Positions 16,000-26,678 are shown, counted from the first letter of the stretch. The stretch: 44,026 nucleotides of DNA from Cyclobacteriaceae bacterium (GCA_021604845.1 BQJT01000012.1:1-44026); one strand, 5' to 3'. Notes: generated from the letters alone by a model not told the origin. Numbers and translations: made by a program.

Positions 16000-17628
16000 T
16001 TAGGTTTGAATAACACCCACATTAAATTTTTCAGTAACAGGTGCATGGTTTGCAGCCTCGATCCCCATAGATATTACCTTCCTGGTTTCTAATGGGTCAA
16101 TCACTCCGTCAGTCCACAACCTGGACGCTGCATAGTAAGGACTAAGTTGAGCGTTATACTTTTCAGTAATCCCATCCAGATGTTCCTGCTCCTGTTTCTT
16201 GGTTAATGGTGATCCCTTTGCTTTAGCCGATGCCACTTTTATCTGAAGCAGTGTTTTAGCTGCTGCCGCTCCGCTCATTACTGCCATTTCCGCACTTGGC
16301 CAGGAATAGATAAGGCGCGGGTCATAAGCCTTACCACACATTGCATAATTACCTGCACCATATGAGTTACCCATTATTATGGTGAATTTTGGGACCACTG
16401 AGTTTGCCATGGCATTCACCATCTTGGCTCCGTCTTTGATTATTCCCCCATGTTCGGCCCTGCTCCCTACCATAAACCCGCTCACATCCTGCAAAAATAC
16501 TAAGGGTATTTTTCGTTGGTTACAGTTCATAATAAATCTGGCTGCTTTATCTGCACTGTCCGAGTAGATCACTCCACCCATCCGCATCTCACCTTTTTTT
16601 GTTTTTACCACCAAACGCTGATTGGCAACAATTCCTACCGACCAGCCATCGATGCGTGCGGTACCGCAAATCAGCGACTTGCCGTAATCCGGTTTATAGG
16701 AAGAAAATTTCGATTCATCTACCAGACATTTGATGATATCCATGGTATTGTAAGGTTTTACCCTTTCACCTGGTAGTATACCGTAGATCTCCTGTGGACT
16801 CTTATCAGGTTCAGCAGGTTTCGCTCGGTTGAAACCAGCAGTGCTGGCACTACCCAGTTTAGAGAATATATCCCTTATAGCATCCAGGCACTGCTGATCT
16901 GATTGGTATTTGTTGTCTGTGACTCCTGATATTTCACAGTGGGTAGTGGCTCCCCCTAAAGTCTCATTATCGATCACCTCACCAATCGCTGCTTTTACCA
17001 AATAGGACCCTGCCAGAAATATTGAGCCGGTTTTATCTACAATTAATGCTTCGTCGGACATAATGGGCAGGTAGGCTCCTCCTGCAACACAACTGCCCAT
17101 GATCGCTGCTATCTGAACAATCCCACTGGCAGACATTTTGGCATTATTTCGGAATTGCCGACCGAAATGCTCTTTATCCGGAAATATCTCATCCTGAAGA
17201 GGAAGAAAGACTCCTGCACTGTCAACCAGGTAAATTATTGGCAACCTGTTTTCCATAGCCAACTCCTGGGCCCGGAGGTTCTTTTTGGCAGTAATCGGAA
17301 ACCATGCACCCGCTTTGACTGTTGCATCATTGGCAGCGATTACGCACATCCTTCCGGCTACATATCCAATTCCTACCACCACCCCTCCGGATGGACAGCC
17401 TCCGTATTCCTGATACATTCCTTCACCGGCGAAAGCAGCAACCTCTAAAAAAGGCCTTTCCGGATCGGTTACATATTCAATACGTTCACGTGCAGTAAGT
17501 TTACCCTTTTGGTGATGTCTTTCGATACGCTCTGTACCACCGCCAAGTTTTATATCAGCCAGTTTCCTTTTAAGGTCAGACAGCAACTGTCTGTTATGAT
17601 CTTCGTTTTTGTTGAACTCCAGATTCAT
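16000..17628 (-). CDS. Acyl-CoA carboxylase carboxyltransferase (beta) subunit, methylcrotonyl-CoA carboxylase-like
   Basis: The 542-residue crotonase-fold carboxyltransferase has the two acyl-CoA carboxylase halves: [22 protein letters not shown] at the start, the GSCVAGGAYLPIMSDEALIV oxyanion region, SIFLAGSYLVKAAIGE, LGGATTHCEISGVTD, and the C-terminal GNSYGAGNYAMCGKAYDPRL. The LAG.YLVKAA and THC pattern is closest to methylcrotonyl-CoA carboxylase beta, used in leucine breakdown, but the substrate is inferred. It accepts carboxyl from carboxybiotin, so it needs a biotin carboxylase/BCCP partner, which is not in the window. It lies 10 bp after mlaD, an unexpected place for a catabolic enzyme. 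Confidence 0.88.
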   Translation of the reverse strand: MNLEFNKNEDHNRQLLSDLKRKLADIKLGGGTERIERHHQKGKLTARERIEYVTDPERPFLEVAAFAGEGMYQEYGGCPSGGVVVGIGYVAGRMCVIAANDATVKAGAWFPITAKKNLRAQELAMENRLPIIYLVDSAGVFLPLQDEIFPDKEHFGRQFRNNAKMSASGIVQIAAIMGSCVAGGAYLPIMSDEALIVDKTGSIFLAGSYLVKAAIGEVIDNETLGGATTHCEISGVTDNKYQSDQQCLDAIRDIFSKLGSASTAGFNRAKPAEPDKSPQEIYGILPGERVKPYNTMDIIKCLVDESKFSSYKPDYGKSLICGTARIDGWSVGIVANQRLVVKTKKGEMRMGGVIYSDSADKAARFIMNCNQRKIPLVFLQDVSGFMVGSRAEHGGIIKDGAKMVNAMANSVVPKFTIIMGNSYGAGNYAMCGKAYDPRLIYSWPSAEMAVMSGAAAAKTLLQIKVASAKAKGSPLTKKQEQEHLDGITEKYNAQLSPYYAASRLWTDGVIDPLETRKVISMGIEAANHAPVTEKFNVGVIQT

Positions 17629-17638
17629 TCTATGGAGA

Positions 17639-18595
17639 TTACTCCTCCGGGGTTTCTTCCGTGTCAGCTGGAGGCTCCTTGCTACCTTTATCCTTTTTCC
17701 CGAAAACAGAGAAATGCACGTATCGTCTGGGGTTTTCTCTCATATCAATGAACAGTTTATCCAGATCCCCCATGGTTTTGGTCATATTATTATATAACTC
17801 ATCATCTTTGAGTAAACGGTTAAGATTTCCATCACCCTCATTGATTTGCTGTAAAGTTGCGCCTAGTTGGTCGATGGACTTTTTGGTGGAAGTCATCAAC
17901 GCTTCAAGTTCCAGACTGTTCACGGTGTCTGCCACCTGATTCATTTTGCTTACCAGCGCCGCGACACCGGTTTCCGGGTTATTTAGCTCCGTCAGTAATT
18001 TATCTAATTTAGTTGACATCACATCCAACCTCGAGGTGCCCTTCGCAATGTTGGCAGAAGTGTTTTTAAAATTGGCAATTACCTGATTGATATTATCCTC
18101 ATTATTGGCAAGATTTGCCAGAATGATATTAAGGTTTTGCAGGGTAACTTCGAATTGATCCACTAACGGCATAGCGGTGTTAGTGAGTTGTTCGGTTATC
18201 CCCTTGTGCAACATGGCATTCAATGTGTCACCTTCTTTTAACGGAGCCCCTACACCGACCGAATCCAGATGAATGGCTTTAGACCCCAGAATATCGCTCT
18301 TAATAATCGCCCTGGTGTTCTTACCTACCTGCTGGTCGCCGTTAATATCGAGTGACACCAACAATCGATTGTAATCATTTTGGAGAATTTCAATTTTGCT
18401 TACCCGGCCTACTGAATACCCATTGATTAGAATGGGGTTAGATACATCCAGACCATCAATATTGTCATATACTGCATAGTAAGTGTTATAGGGAGAAAAC
18501 AGGTTACTTCCTTTTAAAAAATTGAAACCAAGGTATAATACTGTGATGGAAACAACGGCCAACAACCCAACTTTGAACTCCTTTGATATCTTCAC
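17639..18595 (-). CDS. mlaD: MlaD/MCE-family lipid-transport protein
   Basis: The 318-residue protein has one N-terminal membrane anchor (about 9-27), an MCE domain (YYAVYDNIDGLDVSNPILIN, GYSVGRVSKIEI, ending near 115 with DSVGVGAPLKEGDTL) and a long helical region. It ends with ENPRRYVHFSVFGKK and an acidic tail, as in Bacteroidota MlaD. MCE proteins form hexameric rings that shuttle phospholipids between inner and outer membranes. The start is GTG at 18593-18595. It follows the amidase by 55 bp and precedes the carboxyltransferase by 10 bp. The permease and ATPase partners are not adjacent. Confidence 0.92.
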   Translation of the reverse strand: MKISKEFKVGLLAVVSITVLYLGFNFLKGSNLFSPYNTYYAVYDNIDGLDVSNPILINGYSVGRVSKIEILQNDYNRLLVSLDINGDQQVGKNTRAIIKSDILGSKAIHLDSVGVGAPLKEGDTLNAMLHKGITEQLTNTAMPLVDQFEVTLQNLNIILANLANNEDNINQVIANFKNTSANIAKGTSRLDVMSTKLDKLLTELNNPETGVAALVSKMNQVADTVNSLELEALMTSTKKSIDQLGATLQQINEGDGNLNRLLKDDELYNNMTKTMGDLDKLFIDMRENPRRYVHFSVFGKKDKGSKEPPADTEETPEE

Positions 18596-18650
18596 ACCAA
18601 TGCTGATTACGGATGATTAAGCGAAAAAATGCTGACCAAATATAGGAACT

Positions 18651-19472
18651 TTAATTCGAAGATTCCATGTCTTGCTTGTAATCCCTGATCGCCCTGAATA
18701 TAGCGGATGCGATATAGCTTTGCTGAACTTCGTCGTTGAGGTCCTTCTCTTCAGTTGGGTTTGATAAGTATCCTGTTTCAACATAAACCGCTGTCATAGA
18801 CGTACGCCACAAAACCCAAAACCCCGCCTGTTTTACTCCTCTGCTATGACGTCCTGCACGAGTGCTTAACTGGTTTTCTATCCTGGCGGCAAGATCCAGG
18901 CTATTCTCAAGAAAAGCATTTTGATACAGTTGAAAGAGGATATGAGAATCGGGACTTTTAGGATCGAACCCTTCATATCGGTTTTTGTAGTCGTCTTCCA
19001 TAAGGATTACCGAGTTTTCTCTCTTTGCCACTTCCAGGTTAGCTTTCGTCTTGTGGGTACCCAGCACATAGGTTTCTGTACCATAGATATGTTTTTTAGG
19101 AAAGGCGTTACAATGAATGGATACGAAAAGGTCAGCATTCTTCTTGTTAGCAATTTCTGCGCGGACATCAAGATCTATGAACTTATCGTCATCTCTGGTG
19201 TAAATTACCTCAACGTCTTTCAGGTGTTTTTCAATGGTTGACCCTAATTCTAAAGCTATTTTCAGCGCCACGTCCTTTTCTCTGGAAAAGTTTCCACTGG
19301 TCCCGGGGTCATGTCCACCATGGCCTGCATCGATTACAATTTTTCTTACCTGGTTTCTGGTGGATTTATGTGGCCCAGAACTGCTTGAGGTGGTAAGAAG
19401 GAGAAAAAACAAAAATAATCCTATTGAAATAATATTACGCACCATATTTCGCTTGTTATTCCCGAATCGCAT
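18651..19472 (-). CDS. N-acetylmuramoyl-L-alanine amidase (AmiC-type, Amidase_3)
   Basis: About 273 residues from the ATG at 19470-19472; another in-frame ATG at 19445 and a TTG at 19484 are alternatives. A signal-anchor (IISIGLFLFFLLLTTSSSSG) precedes the zinc amidase domain: IVIDAGHGGHDPGTSG (first His), the glutamate in DVALKIALELG, FVSIHCNAFPKK (second His) and VYVETGYLSNPTEEKDL with the catalytic Glu. It cuts the MurNAc-L-Ala bond in peptidoglycan in the periplasm. The gene is divergent from lptD across fewer than 50 bp, and mlaD follows it. CAAATTTG at 19482-19489, one base off the -7 consensus on both strands, sits in the shared gap. Confidence 0.93.
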   Translation of the reverse strand: MRFGNNKRNMVRNIISIGLFLFFLLLTTSSSSGPHKSTRNQVRKIVIDAGHGGHDPGTSGNFSREKDVALKIALELGSTIEKHLKDVEVIYTRDDDKFIDLDVRAEIANKKNADLFVSIHCNAFPKKHIYGTETYVLGTHKTKANLEVAKRENSVILMEDDYKNRYEGFDPKSPDSHILFQLYQNAFLENSLDLAARIENQLSTRAGRHSRGVKQAGFWVLWRTSMTAVYVETGYLSNPTEEKDLNDEVQQSYIASAIFRAIRDYKQDMESSN

Positions 19473-19518
19473 AAATTTACACAAATTTGAGTTTTTTTTC
19501 GTAAAACGAAAATGTCCT

Positions 19519-22263
19519 GTGACTAAAACTAAAGCAGTTCCTAGCTGTAACTGGCAGGTTGCGCTCTGTTTACTCTTTTCTGCGCTCTGCTTTACGGCTT
19601 CTGGTCAACAGGTTAACCAGGTAGACAGCTTAACTTCCCCCCAAGATTCTATTTTCATATCTAACGAAGAAACAACTATAAATAATACAATATCCGTTGA
19701 TTCTGCAGTTGTTGGCGATAGCGTTGCGGTCCGGCCCAGAGGGGAAATTGAAACCACCGTGGAATACTACGCACGTGATTCCATAATTATGGACAGGGCT
19801 AATGAAACCGTTTATTTGTATGGTGAAGCAAAGGTGGATTATGCAGAAATAACTGTGGAAGCGGCGGTGATTATATTCGATCAAAGAAACAATTTGTTAA
19901 CGGCACGCGGGGCAGTTGATTCTACCGGGGCTGAAATCGGCAAGCCTGTTCTAACAGAAAGTGGGGTAATGTATACCACAGAAGGTATGCAATATCATTT
20001 TGGCAACCGCCGTGCGGTTACCACCGGAGTAGTTACTGAACAGAGTCAGGGGTTCCTGCATGGTGAACAAGTCTATAAAAACGAAGACGACGAGCTCTTT
20101 GTCAGAAATGCTAAGTATACCACCTGCAATCTGGCACATCCTCACTTTGAGATCAGGGCCAAAAAGCTAAAAAGATCCGGCAGGAACATCATTGCAGGAC
20201 CATTTAATATGTACATCAACGATGTTCCTACTCCACTTGGCTTGCCATTTGGCATGTTCCCTGATCCGGAAACGAGAACTTCAGGAATTATTGTTCCCAG
20301 TTACGGGGAGGAGACTCAGAGAGGATTCTTCCTGCGAGATGGTGGTTATTTCTTCGATATAAGTGAATACTGGAACCTAAGCCTTACCGGAGAAGTATAC
20401 AGCAAGGGTGGCTGGGGAGCCAGGGCTGCCGCAGATTACAGAAAAAGATACAGTTATAATGGCCGTTTTAATTTTAACCTGACCAAACGAAAAACAGGAT
20501 TTGAAGGAGAGGATTCAGAAAGTAACGATTTCCGGCTTACCTGGAGTCATAGCCCGGTATCCAAGGGAAACAGCAGATTCTCGGCGTCAGTAAATGCGGC
20601 CACCAGCACTTATAATCAGAACAACATTCTAACTGTTCAGGAGAACATCAATGCCAACTTAAACTCAAGTGTTAGCTACTCTAAAGTATTTACAGGTACT
20701 CCCTTCAATTTGACGCTCAGCGCCAGACACAATCAAAACCTGACCACTAATATTGTTGACATTACGCTTCCGGAAATGAGTATCAACATGAACCGTCAGA
20801 ATCCTTTTAAAAAGTCCAATGTCGATCTTTTAAAGAATTTCAGTTTTTCGTGGAGTTCCAATGTTCGCAACCGGATCACCAACAGCCCAACCAGGCGAGG
20901 GGCAAATTTCAATATAGTAAATGCCAGTGATCAGGTAGATGATACACTGGCATTCAATTTTGACAACCTTCCCAAACTATTGGAAACTGCTGAAAACGGT
21001 GCCAGGCACCAGGTACCGCTAACCACCTCCACCAAAATTCTAAAGCATTTCACTATCGGCCCCACCATTAATTTCACGGATCTATGGTATCTCAAGAAAC
21101 TAAACTACACCTACGATCCTGAAGAAAACGGCGTGCGAATTGATACTCTCAGCGGATTCACCCGGGCTACAACCTACACTACGGGAGCATCCCTGAGCAC
21201 CCGGATCTATGGTACATTTCAAAAAAGACCTGGCAAGAAAGTACAGGCGATAAGGCATACCATAATACCTACCATAAGCTTTGCCTATACCCCTGATTTC
21301 ACTGCCGAAAAATTCGATTACTTTCAGGATGTACAGGTGGATTCACTGGGAAACCGGCAGCTACTTTCCAGATATAACGGGTTTGTATTTGGCAGCCCAA
21401 GCCAGGGAAACAGCGGCTCCATTGGTTTTAGTTTGCAGAATACCCTGGAAATGAAAATCAAAAAAAGTGATTCTGCCAAAGCTGAAAAAATCCATATACT
21501 GAGAAATCTTGGACTGTCCACCAGCTATAACCTGATCGCAGACTCCTTTAATCTGGCGGATATCCGGGTGGTCGCCACCACCAGCATATTGGATAACCTA
21601 TTGGATTTTAGTGCAGGACTTACCATTGATCCCTATACCTATATTTTGCTTTCGGATGATGAGAGTGGCAACATTGTACAACAAAGGATTGATCAATTTG
21701 CCTGGAAAAGCGGCAATGGGATTGGTTCAGTGAAATCTGCTAATTTTGCCTTCAATACCCGTCTGGACCCCAGAACACTAAAAGGGGAAAAGTCGGAATC
21801 CAATCCGGTGACCCCTGATGTAAATAGTTTAGGATTGGATCCCAACGACCCCCGGGAGTTGCAGAGAGAGGCTCAACTTGAACAAATAATCAGGAACCCC
21901 GATCAGTATATCGATTTTAGCATTCCATGGACCTTGCGGCTGCAATACGCTCTCAGGTATACTAAAAGAGGATTTGAAGATGCGTCGATTACCCAAAGTC
22001 TAACCTTTAGCGGGGACTTAAGTTTGTCCGAAAAGTGGAAATTGACCTTTAACTCAGGATATGATTTCGAGAATAAGATGTTTACTCAGACCAGGCTGGG
22101 AATAAACCGGGACCTTCATTGCTGGGTATTTAGTTTTGACTGGATTCCGTTTGGTAGATTTCAATCCTACAACGTAAATATCAATGTAAAAGCCAGTATT
22201 CTGCAAGATCTTAAACTGTCGCGACGCAGGAGTTTTGTTGATAGTGGTGCCAGCTTTAACTAA
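19519..22263 (+). CDS. lptD: LPS-assembly protein LptD, Bacteroidota type
   Basis: The product is 914 residues from the GTG at 19519-19521, followed directly by a signal peptide ([20 protein letters not shown]). An in-frame start further upstream would place about 95 non-signal residues before it and run through the divergent amidase gene, so it is rejected. An OstA-like N-terminal domain ([20 protein letters not shown]) comes first, then a large beta-barrel rich in alternating aromatic strands (for example [11 protein letters not shown] and [16 protein letters not shown]). LptD forms the outer-membrane channel that inserts LPS. The 3' end overlaps lysS by 8 bp on the opposite strand. Confidence 0.9.
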   Translation: MTKTKAVPSCNWQVALCLLFSALCFTASGQQVNQVDSLTSPQDSIFISNEETTINNTISVDSAVVGDSVAVRPRGEIETTVEYYARDSIIMDRANETVYLYGEAKVDYAEITVEAAVIIFDQRNNLLTARGAVDSTGAEIGKPVLTESGVMYTTEGMQYHFGNRRAVTTGVVTEQSQGFLHGEQVYKNEDDELFVRNAKYTTCNLAHPHFEIRAKKLKRSGRNIIAGPFNMYINDVPTPLGLPFGMFPDPETRTSGIIVPSYGEETQRGFFLRDGGYFFDISEYWNLSLTGEVYSKGGWGARAAADYRKRYSYNGRFNFNLTKRKTGFEGEDSESNDFRLTWSHSPVSKGNSRFSASVNAATSTYNQNNILTVQENINANLNSSVSYSKVFTGTPFNLTLSARHNQNLTTNIVDITLPEMSINMNRQNPFKKSNVDLLKNFSFSWSSNVRNRITNSPTRRGANFNIVNASDQVDDTLAFNFDNLPKLLETAENGARHQVPLTTSTKILKHFTIGPTINFTDLWYLKKLNYTYDPEENGVRIDTLSGFTRATTYTTGASLSTRIYGTFQKRPGKKVQAIRHTIIPTISFAYTPDFTAEKFDYFQDVQVDSLGNRQLLSRYNGFVFGSPSQGNSGSIGFSLQNTLEMKIKKSDSAKAEKIHILRNLGLSTSYNLIADSFNLADIRVVATTSILDNLLDFSAGLTIDPYTYILLSDDESGNIVQQRIDQFAWKSGNGIGSVKSANFAFNTRLDPRTLKGEKSESNPVTPDVNSLGLDPNDPRELQREAQLEQIIRNPDQYIDFSIPWTLRLQYALRYTKRGFEDASITQSLTFSGDLSLSEKWKLTFNSGYDFENKMFTQTRLGINRDLHCWVFSFDWIPFGRFQSYNVNINVKASILQDLKLSRRRSFVDSGASFN

Positions 22264-23983
22264 CCCAGTGAGTTACATCCTCCAGGGTTGGATTTTTTAC
22301 ATCTTTTAATTTCATTTTCTTTCTCATACCACATACATCATTAAATAACTTATTTGGAGGGATCGACTTCAATTGATCAATTGTGTGTAATCCAAGTTTT
22401 TGAACTACCGGAATCAGATCAGCTGCAATGCCAATGGCCAGGTAGTCCTCATTTGACGCCACCACTTCCTTCTTTTCAGGTTTCATCTGGGGAAAGAAAA
22501 TAACATCCTGTATGGAATTGGAATTAGTCATGATCATGCTCAAGCGGTCTATTCCCACTCCTAGCCCCGCAGTCGGCGGCATGCCGTATTCCAGGGCCCT
22601 CAAAAAATCTTCATCCAAAACCATTGCTTCATCGTCTCCACGCTTGCCAAGTTCCAATTGCTGTTCAAACCGTTGTCTTTGATCAATGGGATCATTTAAC
22701 TCCGAGAAGGCATTGCAAATCTCCTTTCCATTGCAGATAGCTTCAAACCGTTCAACCAGACCCTTTTTGGTTCGATGCTTCTTTGCTAACGGAGACATCT
22801 CCACCGGATAGTCTGTAATGTAGGTAGGTTGTATCAGATGAGGTTCGCACTTTTCCCCGAATATTTCATCAATGATTTTCCCTTTACCCATAGAACCATC
22901 AACTTTAACCCCCAGTTTTTCTGCAGCTGCTTTTAATTCAGATTCATCCATTTCAGAAATGTCGATTTCGGTAAAATGTTGAATGGCCTCAAACATGGTA
23001 TACCGTTTCCACGGTCGTTTAAAATCAATTTGATGTTCCCCCACTGTTACTTTAGTGGTACCATGAAGATCCAAAGCTGCCTTCTCAATCATCTCTTCTA
23101 CCAATTCCATCATCCACTCATAGTCCTTATAGGCCACATAGAGCTCAACCTGGGTAAACTCAGGATTGTGAAATCTTGACATTCCTTCGTTTCTAAAATC
23201 TTTAGCAAATTCAAATACACCCTCAAATCCACCCACAATCAGACGCTTTAAATATAATTCGTTGGCAATTCGCAGATATAAAGTCATATCCAGGGAATTG
23301 TGGTGCGTTTTGAACGGCCGGGCAGACGCACCTCCGTATATGGGCTGAAGTACCGGGGTTTCCACTTCCAGGTAACCCTTTTCGCTTAGAAAGGAACGCA
23401 GGGAATTTACCAGTTGAGTTCGCTTAATGAAAGTATCCCTTACCTTAGGGTTAACAATCAGGTCAACATATCTTTGGCGGTAACGCTGTTCAGGATCTGA
23501 AAATGCGTCATGGAGAAGTTTATTACCTTGTTCATCGGTAGTTTCCTTAACAATCGGCAAAGGTCGGAGTGACTTTGACAGGACTACTACCGAGCGAACG
23601 TTTATGGTTATTTCACCACTTTGAGTCTTAAACACATTGCCCTTTACGCCAATTATATCTCCAATCCCCAGTACTTTTTTAAATACAGTATTATAAAGCG
23701 TTTTGTCCTCGCCAGGGCACAGTTCGTCCCGTTTCAAATAGAGTTGTATGCGACCGCTGCCATCCTGAATCTCAGCGAATGAGGCGGACCCCATTATTCT
23801 CTTGCTCATTAAACGTCCGGCAATTATTACGTCATCCAAAGAATCACCTGCTTCAAAGCGTTCGGATATCTGCCTCGCCGAGATATTAACTTCAAAAGTT
23901 TCAGCTGGATAAGGATCGATACCCATATCTATCAACTGCTGGCGTTCTTGTCTTCTTATTAATTCTTGTTCGCTAAGTGGCAT
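22256..23983 (-). CDS. lysS: Lysyl-tRNA synthetase, class II
   Basis: The 575-residue protein has an OB-fold anticodon domain (about 50-150) and the class II catalytic core: motif 1 [20 protein letters not shown], motif 2 around [17 protein letters not shown], and motif 3 [13 protein letters not shown] near 484-496. Ordinary bacterial enzymes stop soon after FFPQMKPE. Here about 75 further residues follow, with [15 protein letters not shown] and [14 protein letters not shown] recognise this extension as common in Bacteroidota. It charges tRNA(Lys). The gene begins 39 bp after the proline dehydrogenase stop and meets lptD with an 8-bp overlap. Confidence 0.95.
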   Translation of the reverse strand: MPLSEQELIRRQERQQLIDMGIDPYPAETFEVNISARQISERFEAGDSLDDVIIAGRLMSKRIMGSASFAEIQDGSGRIQLYLKRDELCPGEDKTLYNTVFKKVLGIGDIIGVKGNVFKTQSGEITINVRSVVVLSKSLRPLPIVKETTDEQGNKLLHDAFSDPEQRYRQRYVDLIVNPKVRDTFIKRTQLVNSLRSFLSEKGYLEVETPVLQPIYGGASARPFKTHHNSLDMTLYLRIANELYLKRLIVGGFEGVFEFAKDFRNEGMSRFHNPEFTQVELYVAYKDYEWMMELVEEMIEKAALDLHGTTKVTVGEHQIDFKRPWKRYTMFEAIQHFTEIDISEMDESELKAAAEKLGVKVDGSMGKGKIIDEIFGEKCEPHLIQPTYITDYPVEMSPLAKKHRTKKGLVERFEAICNGKEICNAFSELNDPIDQRQRFEQQLELGKRGDDEAMVLDEDFLRALEYGMPPTAGLGVGIDRLSMIMTNSNSIQDVIFFPQMKPEKKEVVASNEDYLAIGIAADLIPVVQKLGLHTIDQLKSIPPNKLFNDVCGMRKKMKLKDVKNPTLEDVTHWVS

Positions 23984-24022
23984 ATAATCAAGTGTTGACC
24001 ATTAAAATTAGGTATATTAAAA

Positions 24023-25216
24023 TTAAGCACGGCGGGATTCAGCTGCCCTGCGGGAAATTTCTTTTTTTACCAGACTTAACTCCCGGCTACTTTGCCCTGC
24101 TATTGCAGTATTTTCCTCGGCCCGGCGAAACAGATACGGAATAACATCTTCCACTGGTCCGTATGGCAGGTACTTAGCCACATTATAACCCGCATTTGCC
24201 AAATTAAAACTGATATTGTCGCTCATCCCGTATAGCTGGGCGAAATAGATTCGCGGGTCATGGCGTTCCACATCAAACTCGTCCATTAATTCGGTAAGAT
24301 ACAGGTTACTGTACTCATTGTGAGACCCGCAACACAACCCGATATCCCGGATATTTTCTACACAGTATTTCAAAGCACGGTTAAAATCTTCATCCGTTGC
24401 CTGTTTATCCGGATGTATTGGATTAGGATAACCCAACTCCTTTGCCCTATCCCTTTCTTTTTCCATATAGGCACCTCTTACCAATTTCGCGCCCAGGTGA
24501 TAGCCATTACTGTTGGCTTTACGATGTGCTTCCCTGAGTTTAACCAGCATGTCTTTCCGATACATTTGATAAGTATTGTAAACTAGAGCGTTTTCCTGGT
24601 TGTACTGCTCCATTAATTCATAGACTTGTTCGTCGATTACATCCTGGATCCAGCTTTCCTCGGCATCTATTAACACTTTTACTTCCTCTTCATTACAAGC
24701 CTCACAGATATCCTTTAGTCGTTTACGGGTGGTTTGCCAGGAATTCTGCTCCTTCGATGATAATGCCTGTTTGTTCTGCAATTTTTTCATTATTGCATTG
24801 GATGCGATCCCTGAAAACTTAAAAACTACAAACGGATTTTTGGGCGCAATACCGGACTTGTCAATTACATCCAGGATCTCCCTGGCATTTTGTTCAAAAT
24901 CGGCTTCATCTTCCGTTCCTTCAACCGAATAATCCAGTATGGTATCAATCCCATATTTGCTAAGCTCAAGGGACTTATCACGGCAGTCGTAAATAGTTTC
25001 ACCACCACAAAACTGCTCAAATATGGTCCTTTTGATCAGTGATTTAACCGGGAGATTTAATTTCAATGCAACTTTTAAAAAATTAGTGCCTAAATTTACC
25101 AGCAGTGGATAATTCATCACGCGGAATAAAAAATGCATCTTTTTAAGCTCCTTGTCCGACTTGGATGAGAATGCGATTGAAGTATCACTAAATGAGACTG
25201 ACTGCTGGAATTTCAT
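24023..25216 (-). CDS. Proline dehydrogenase
   Basis: The product is 397 residues from the ATG at 25214-25216; a TTG eight codons upstream is set aside because it lies upstream of a TATCTTTG promoter element. FAD-dependent PRODH signatures are VLIDAEESW, AKLVRGAYMEKER, FAQLYGMSDNISFN and YGPVEDVIPYLFRRAEENT. It oxidises proline to pyrroline-5-carboxylate and passes electrons to the respiratory chain at the membrane face. The P5C dehydrogenase gene is not in the window, so this is a stand-alone rather than a PutA-type protein. It may be co-transcribed with lysS (39-bp gap). Confidence 0.93.
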   Translation of the reverse strand: MKFQQSVSFSDTSIAFSSKSDKELKKMHFLFRVMNYPLLVNLGTNFLKVALKLNLPVKSLIKRTIFEQFCGGETIYDCRDKSLELSKYGIDTILDYSVEGTEDEADFEQNAREILDVIDKSGIAPKNPFVVFKFSGIASNAIMKKLQNKQALSSKEQNSWQTTRKRLKDICEACNEEEVKVLIDAEESWIQDVIDEQVYELMEQYNQENALVYNTYQMYRKDMLVKLREAHRKANSNGYHLGAKLVRGAYMEKERDRAKELGYPNPIHPDKQATDEDFNRALKYCVENIRDIGLCCGSHNEYSNLYLTELMDEFDVERHDPRIYFAQLYGMSDNISFNLANAGYNVAKYLPYGPVEDVIPYLFRRAEENTAIAGQSSRELSLVKKEISRRAAESRRA

Positions 25217-25223
25217 AATCCTG

Positions 25224-25231
25224 CAAAGATA
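25224..25231 (-). promoter_or_regulatory. -7 promoter element TATCTTTG of proline dehydrogenase
   Basis: On the minus strand TATCTTTG fits TAnnTTTG and is followed by CAGGATT and then the ATG at 25216. This is the same extended TTTGCAGG as before the NUDIX gene. No TTG is at the usual -33 distance. It points to a leaderless or very short-leader mRNA. Confidence 0.5.
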
Positions 25232-25243
25232 GAAAATCAACAG

Positions 25244-25251
25244 TAAATTTG
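25244..25251 (+). promoter_or_regulatory. -7 promoter element TAAATTTG of aroB
   Basis: TAAATTTG on the plus strand fits TAnnTTTG and lies 16 bp before the aroB ATG at 25268. It is 12 bp from the oppositely facing element of proline dehydrogenase, so two polymerases could not use both at once. A clear -33 TTG is not visible. Confidence 0.45.
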
Positions 25252-25267
25252 ATTCGATAACTACAAT

Positions 25268-26311
25268 ATGTACGAGCTTCCTGCTGGTGTTGAAATCACC
25301 AATGATATTGTGAACGTCATAGGCAGTTATCTTGACGATAACAGCTATTCAAAGATCGGTGTACTGGTAGATACAAACACCTCAGTACACTGCTATCCGC
25401 TAATAGAATCCGCGCTACCGGATCATTTCGTTATCAACATAGCAGCCGGTGAGAAACATAAAGACCTTAACACCTGTCAGGGGATTTGGGAGGAGATGAC
25501 TTATCATCAAATGGACAGAAAATCACTTCTGATCAACCTGGGAGGCGGCGTAATTGGCGATATGGGCGGATTCTGTGCCGGCACCTTCAAACGCGGTATA
25601 AAATTCTTAAATATTCCCACCACACTATTGGCACAGGTCGACGCTTCTATTGGTGGCAAACTGGGGGTAGATTTTCAGGGGTTCAAAAATCATATCGGCT
25701 TATTTCAGGAACCGGAGCGTGTCCTGATCTCCCCCGGATTTCTTCTCACATTACCCTCTGCTGAATTGCGATCCGGCTTCGCTGAAGTAATTAAACATGC
25801 ATTAATATCGGACGCAGAGTACTGGAATAAAATTTTAAATATCCCCTGGGAAATGCAACCTTGGGATGAACATATTGCCCACTCTGTGTATACAAAACAC
25901 CGAATTGTTAGCGAAGATCCCACAGAGCGCAGTATTCGTAAAGTACTGAATTTTGGACATACCATCGGTCACGCCATTGAACGTCACTATTTGCATGAAC
26001 CTAAGCCTTTGCTACACGGGGAGGCAATTGCCGTGGGAATGATTAGTGAATGCTATCTTTCTTCACTTAAATCCAACCTGCCGAACAACAGTGTAAATGA
26101 GATTTCTGAATTCATAACTCAGGTCTTCGGAAAAATTGATATCCCCGAGGATGAATTGCATACAATTGCTAAAAACACCATTCAGGATAAGAAAAATGAA
26201 GATGGAAAAATTATGTGCACATTAATTTCCGGTATAGGTAAGGCAACCTATGACACACCTGTCACCTTATCTGAAGTGGAACAAGCTTTGCAGTACTACC
26301 GGGGCATTTAA
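25268..26311 (+). CDS. aroB: 3-dehydroquinate synthase
   Basis: The 347-residue protein has the NAD-binding segment NLGGGVIGDMGGFCAGTFKR then LNIPTTLLAQVDASIGGKLG, and zinc-ligand regions around FAEVIKHALI, VLNFGHTIGHAIE and LLHGEAIAVGM. It converts DAHP to 3-dehydroquinate, the second step of the shikimate pathway. aroA, a later step, lies just 370 bp downstream beyond a small opposing gene. aroB is divergent from proline dehydrogenase with a 51-bp gap and ends 2 bp from the convergent YtxH gene. Confidence 0.96.
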   Translation: MYELPAGVEITNDIVNVIGSYLDDNSYSKIGVLVDTNTSVHCYPLIESALPDHFVINIAAGEKHKDLNTCQGIWEEMTYHQMDRKSLLINLGGGVIGDMGGFCAGTFKRGIKFLNIPTTLLAQVDASIGGKLGVDFQGFKNHIGLFQEPERVLISPGFLLTLPSAELRSGFAEVIKHALISDAEYWNKILNIPWEMQPWDEHIAHSVYTKHRIVSEDPTERSIRKVLNFGHTIGHAIERHYLHEPKPLLHGEAIAVGMISECYLSSLKSNLPNNSVNEISEFITQVFGKIDIPEDELHTIAKNTIQDKKNEDGKIMCTLISGIGKATYDTPVTLSEVEQALQYYRGI

Positions 26312-26313
26312 TA

Positions 26314-26559
26314 CTAATTCTTAAGTGCGTCGGTAAGTTTCTGACCATACTTTTCAACTTCGGTCAAAGCGGAACTTGCCAATCCTTTTAATTTTTTCCG
26401 GTCGATATTTTCTTTCAACTCATCTGTTATTTCATTGGCCTTAACCGATAGCTTTCTGCGGGTTTTTTCACCTTTGGCCGGTGCAAATAAAAATCCGGCG
26501 GTAATACCGGCTGCTGCTCCAACCAGAAATGCCAGCAGTGTTTTTTCTGATCTGTTCAT
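26314..26559 (-). CDS. YtxH-domain small membrane-associated protein
   Basis: The 81-residue protein begins with a Gly/Ala-rich membrane hairpin (LLAFLVGAAAGITAGFLFAP, about 8-27) followed by AKGEKTRRKLSVKANEITDE and helical charged residues, which is the YtxH/gas-vesicle-protein-like layout. Members are often stress-linked, and the function is unknown. It sits alone on the minus strand between aroB and aroA, so it probably has its own promoter, which I could not identify. Confidence 0.8.
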   Translation of the reverse strand: MNRSEKTLLAFLVGAAAGITAGFLFAPAKGEKTRRKLSVKANEITDELKENIDRKKLKGLASSALTEVEKYGQKLTDALKN

Positions 26560-26678
26560 TCTGTTCTTTTGATTATTAACCTATGTATCAACTAATACGT
26601 GACCATTAACTTTAAGTTATGTAATTTAGCTGCCTAATTTTACTCCGGATACAATTTTCGAAAATCCTTATAAAGTTA

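Noticed and set aside
19234-19518. N-terminal extension of lptD
   Set aside because: The upstream part runs antisense through the amidase gene and lies before a clear signal peptide that starts at the GTG at 19519.
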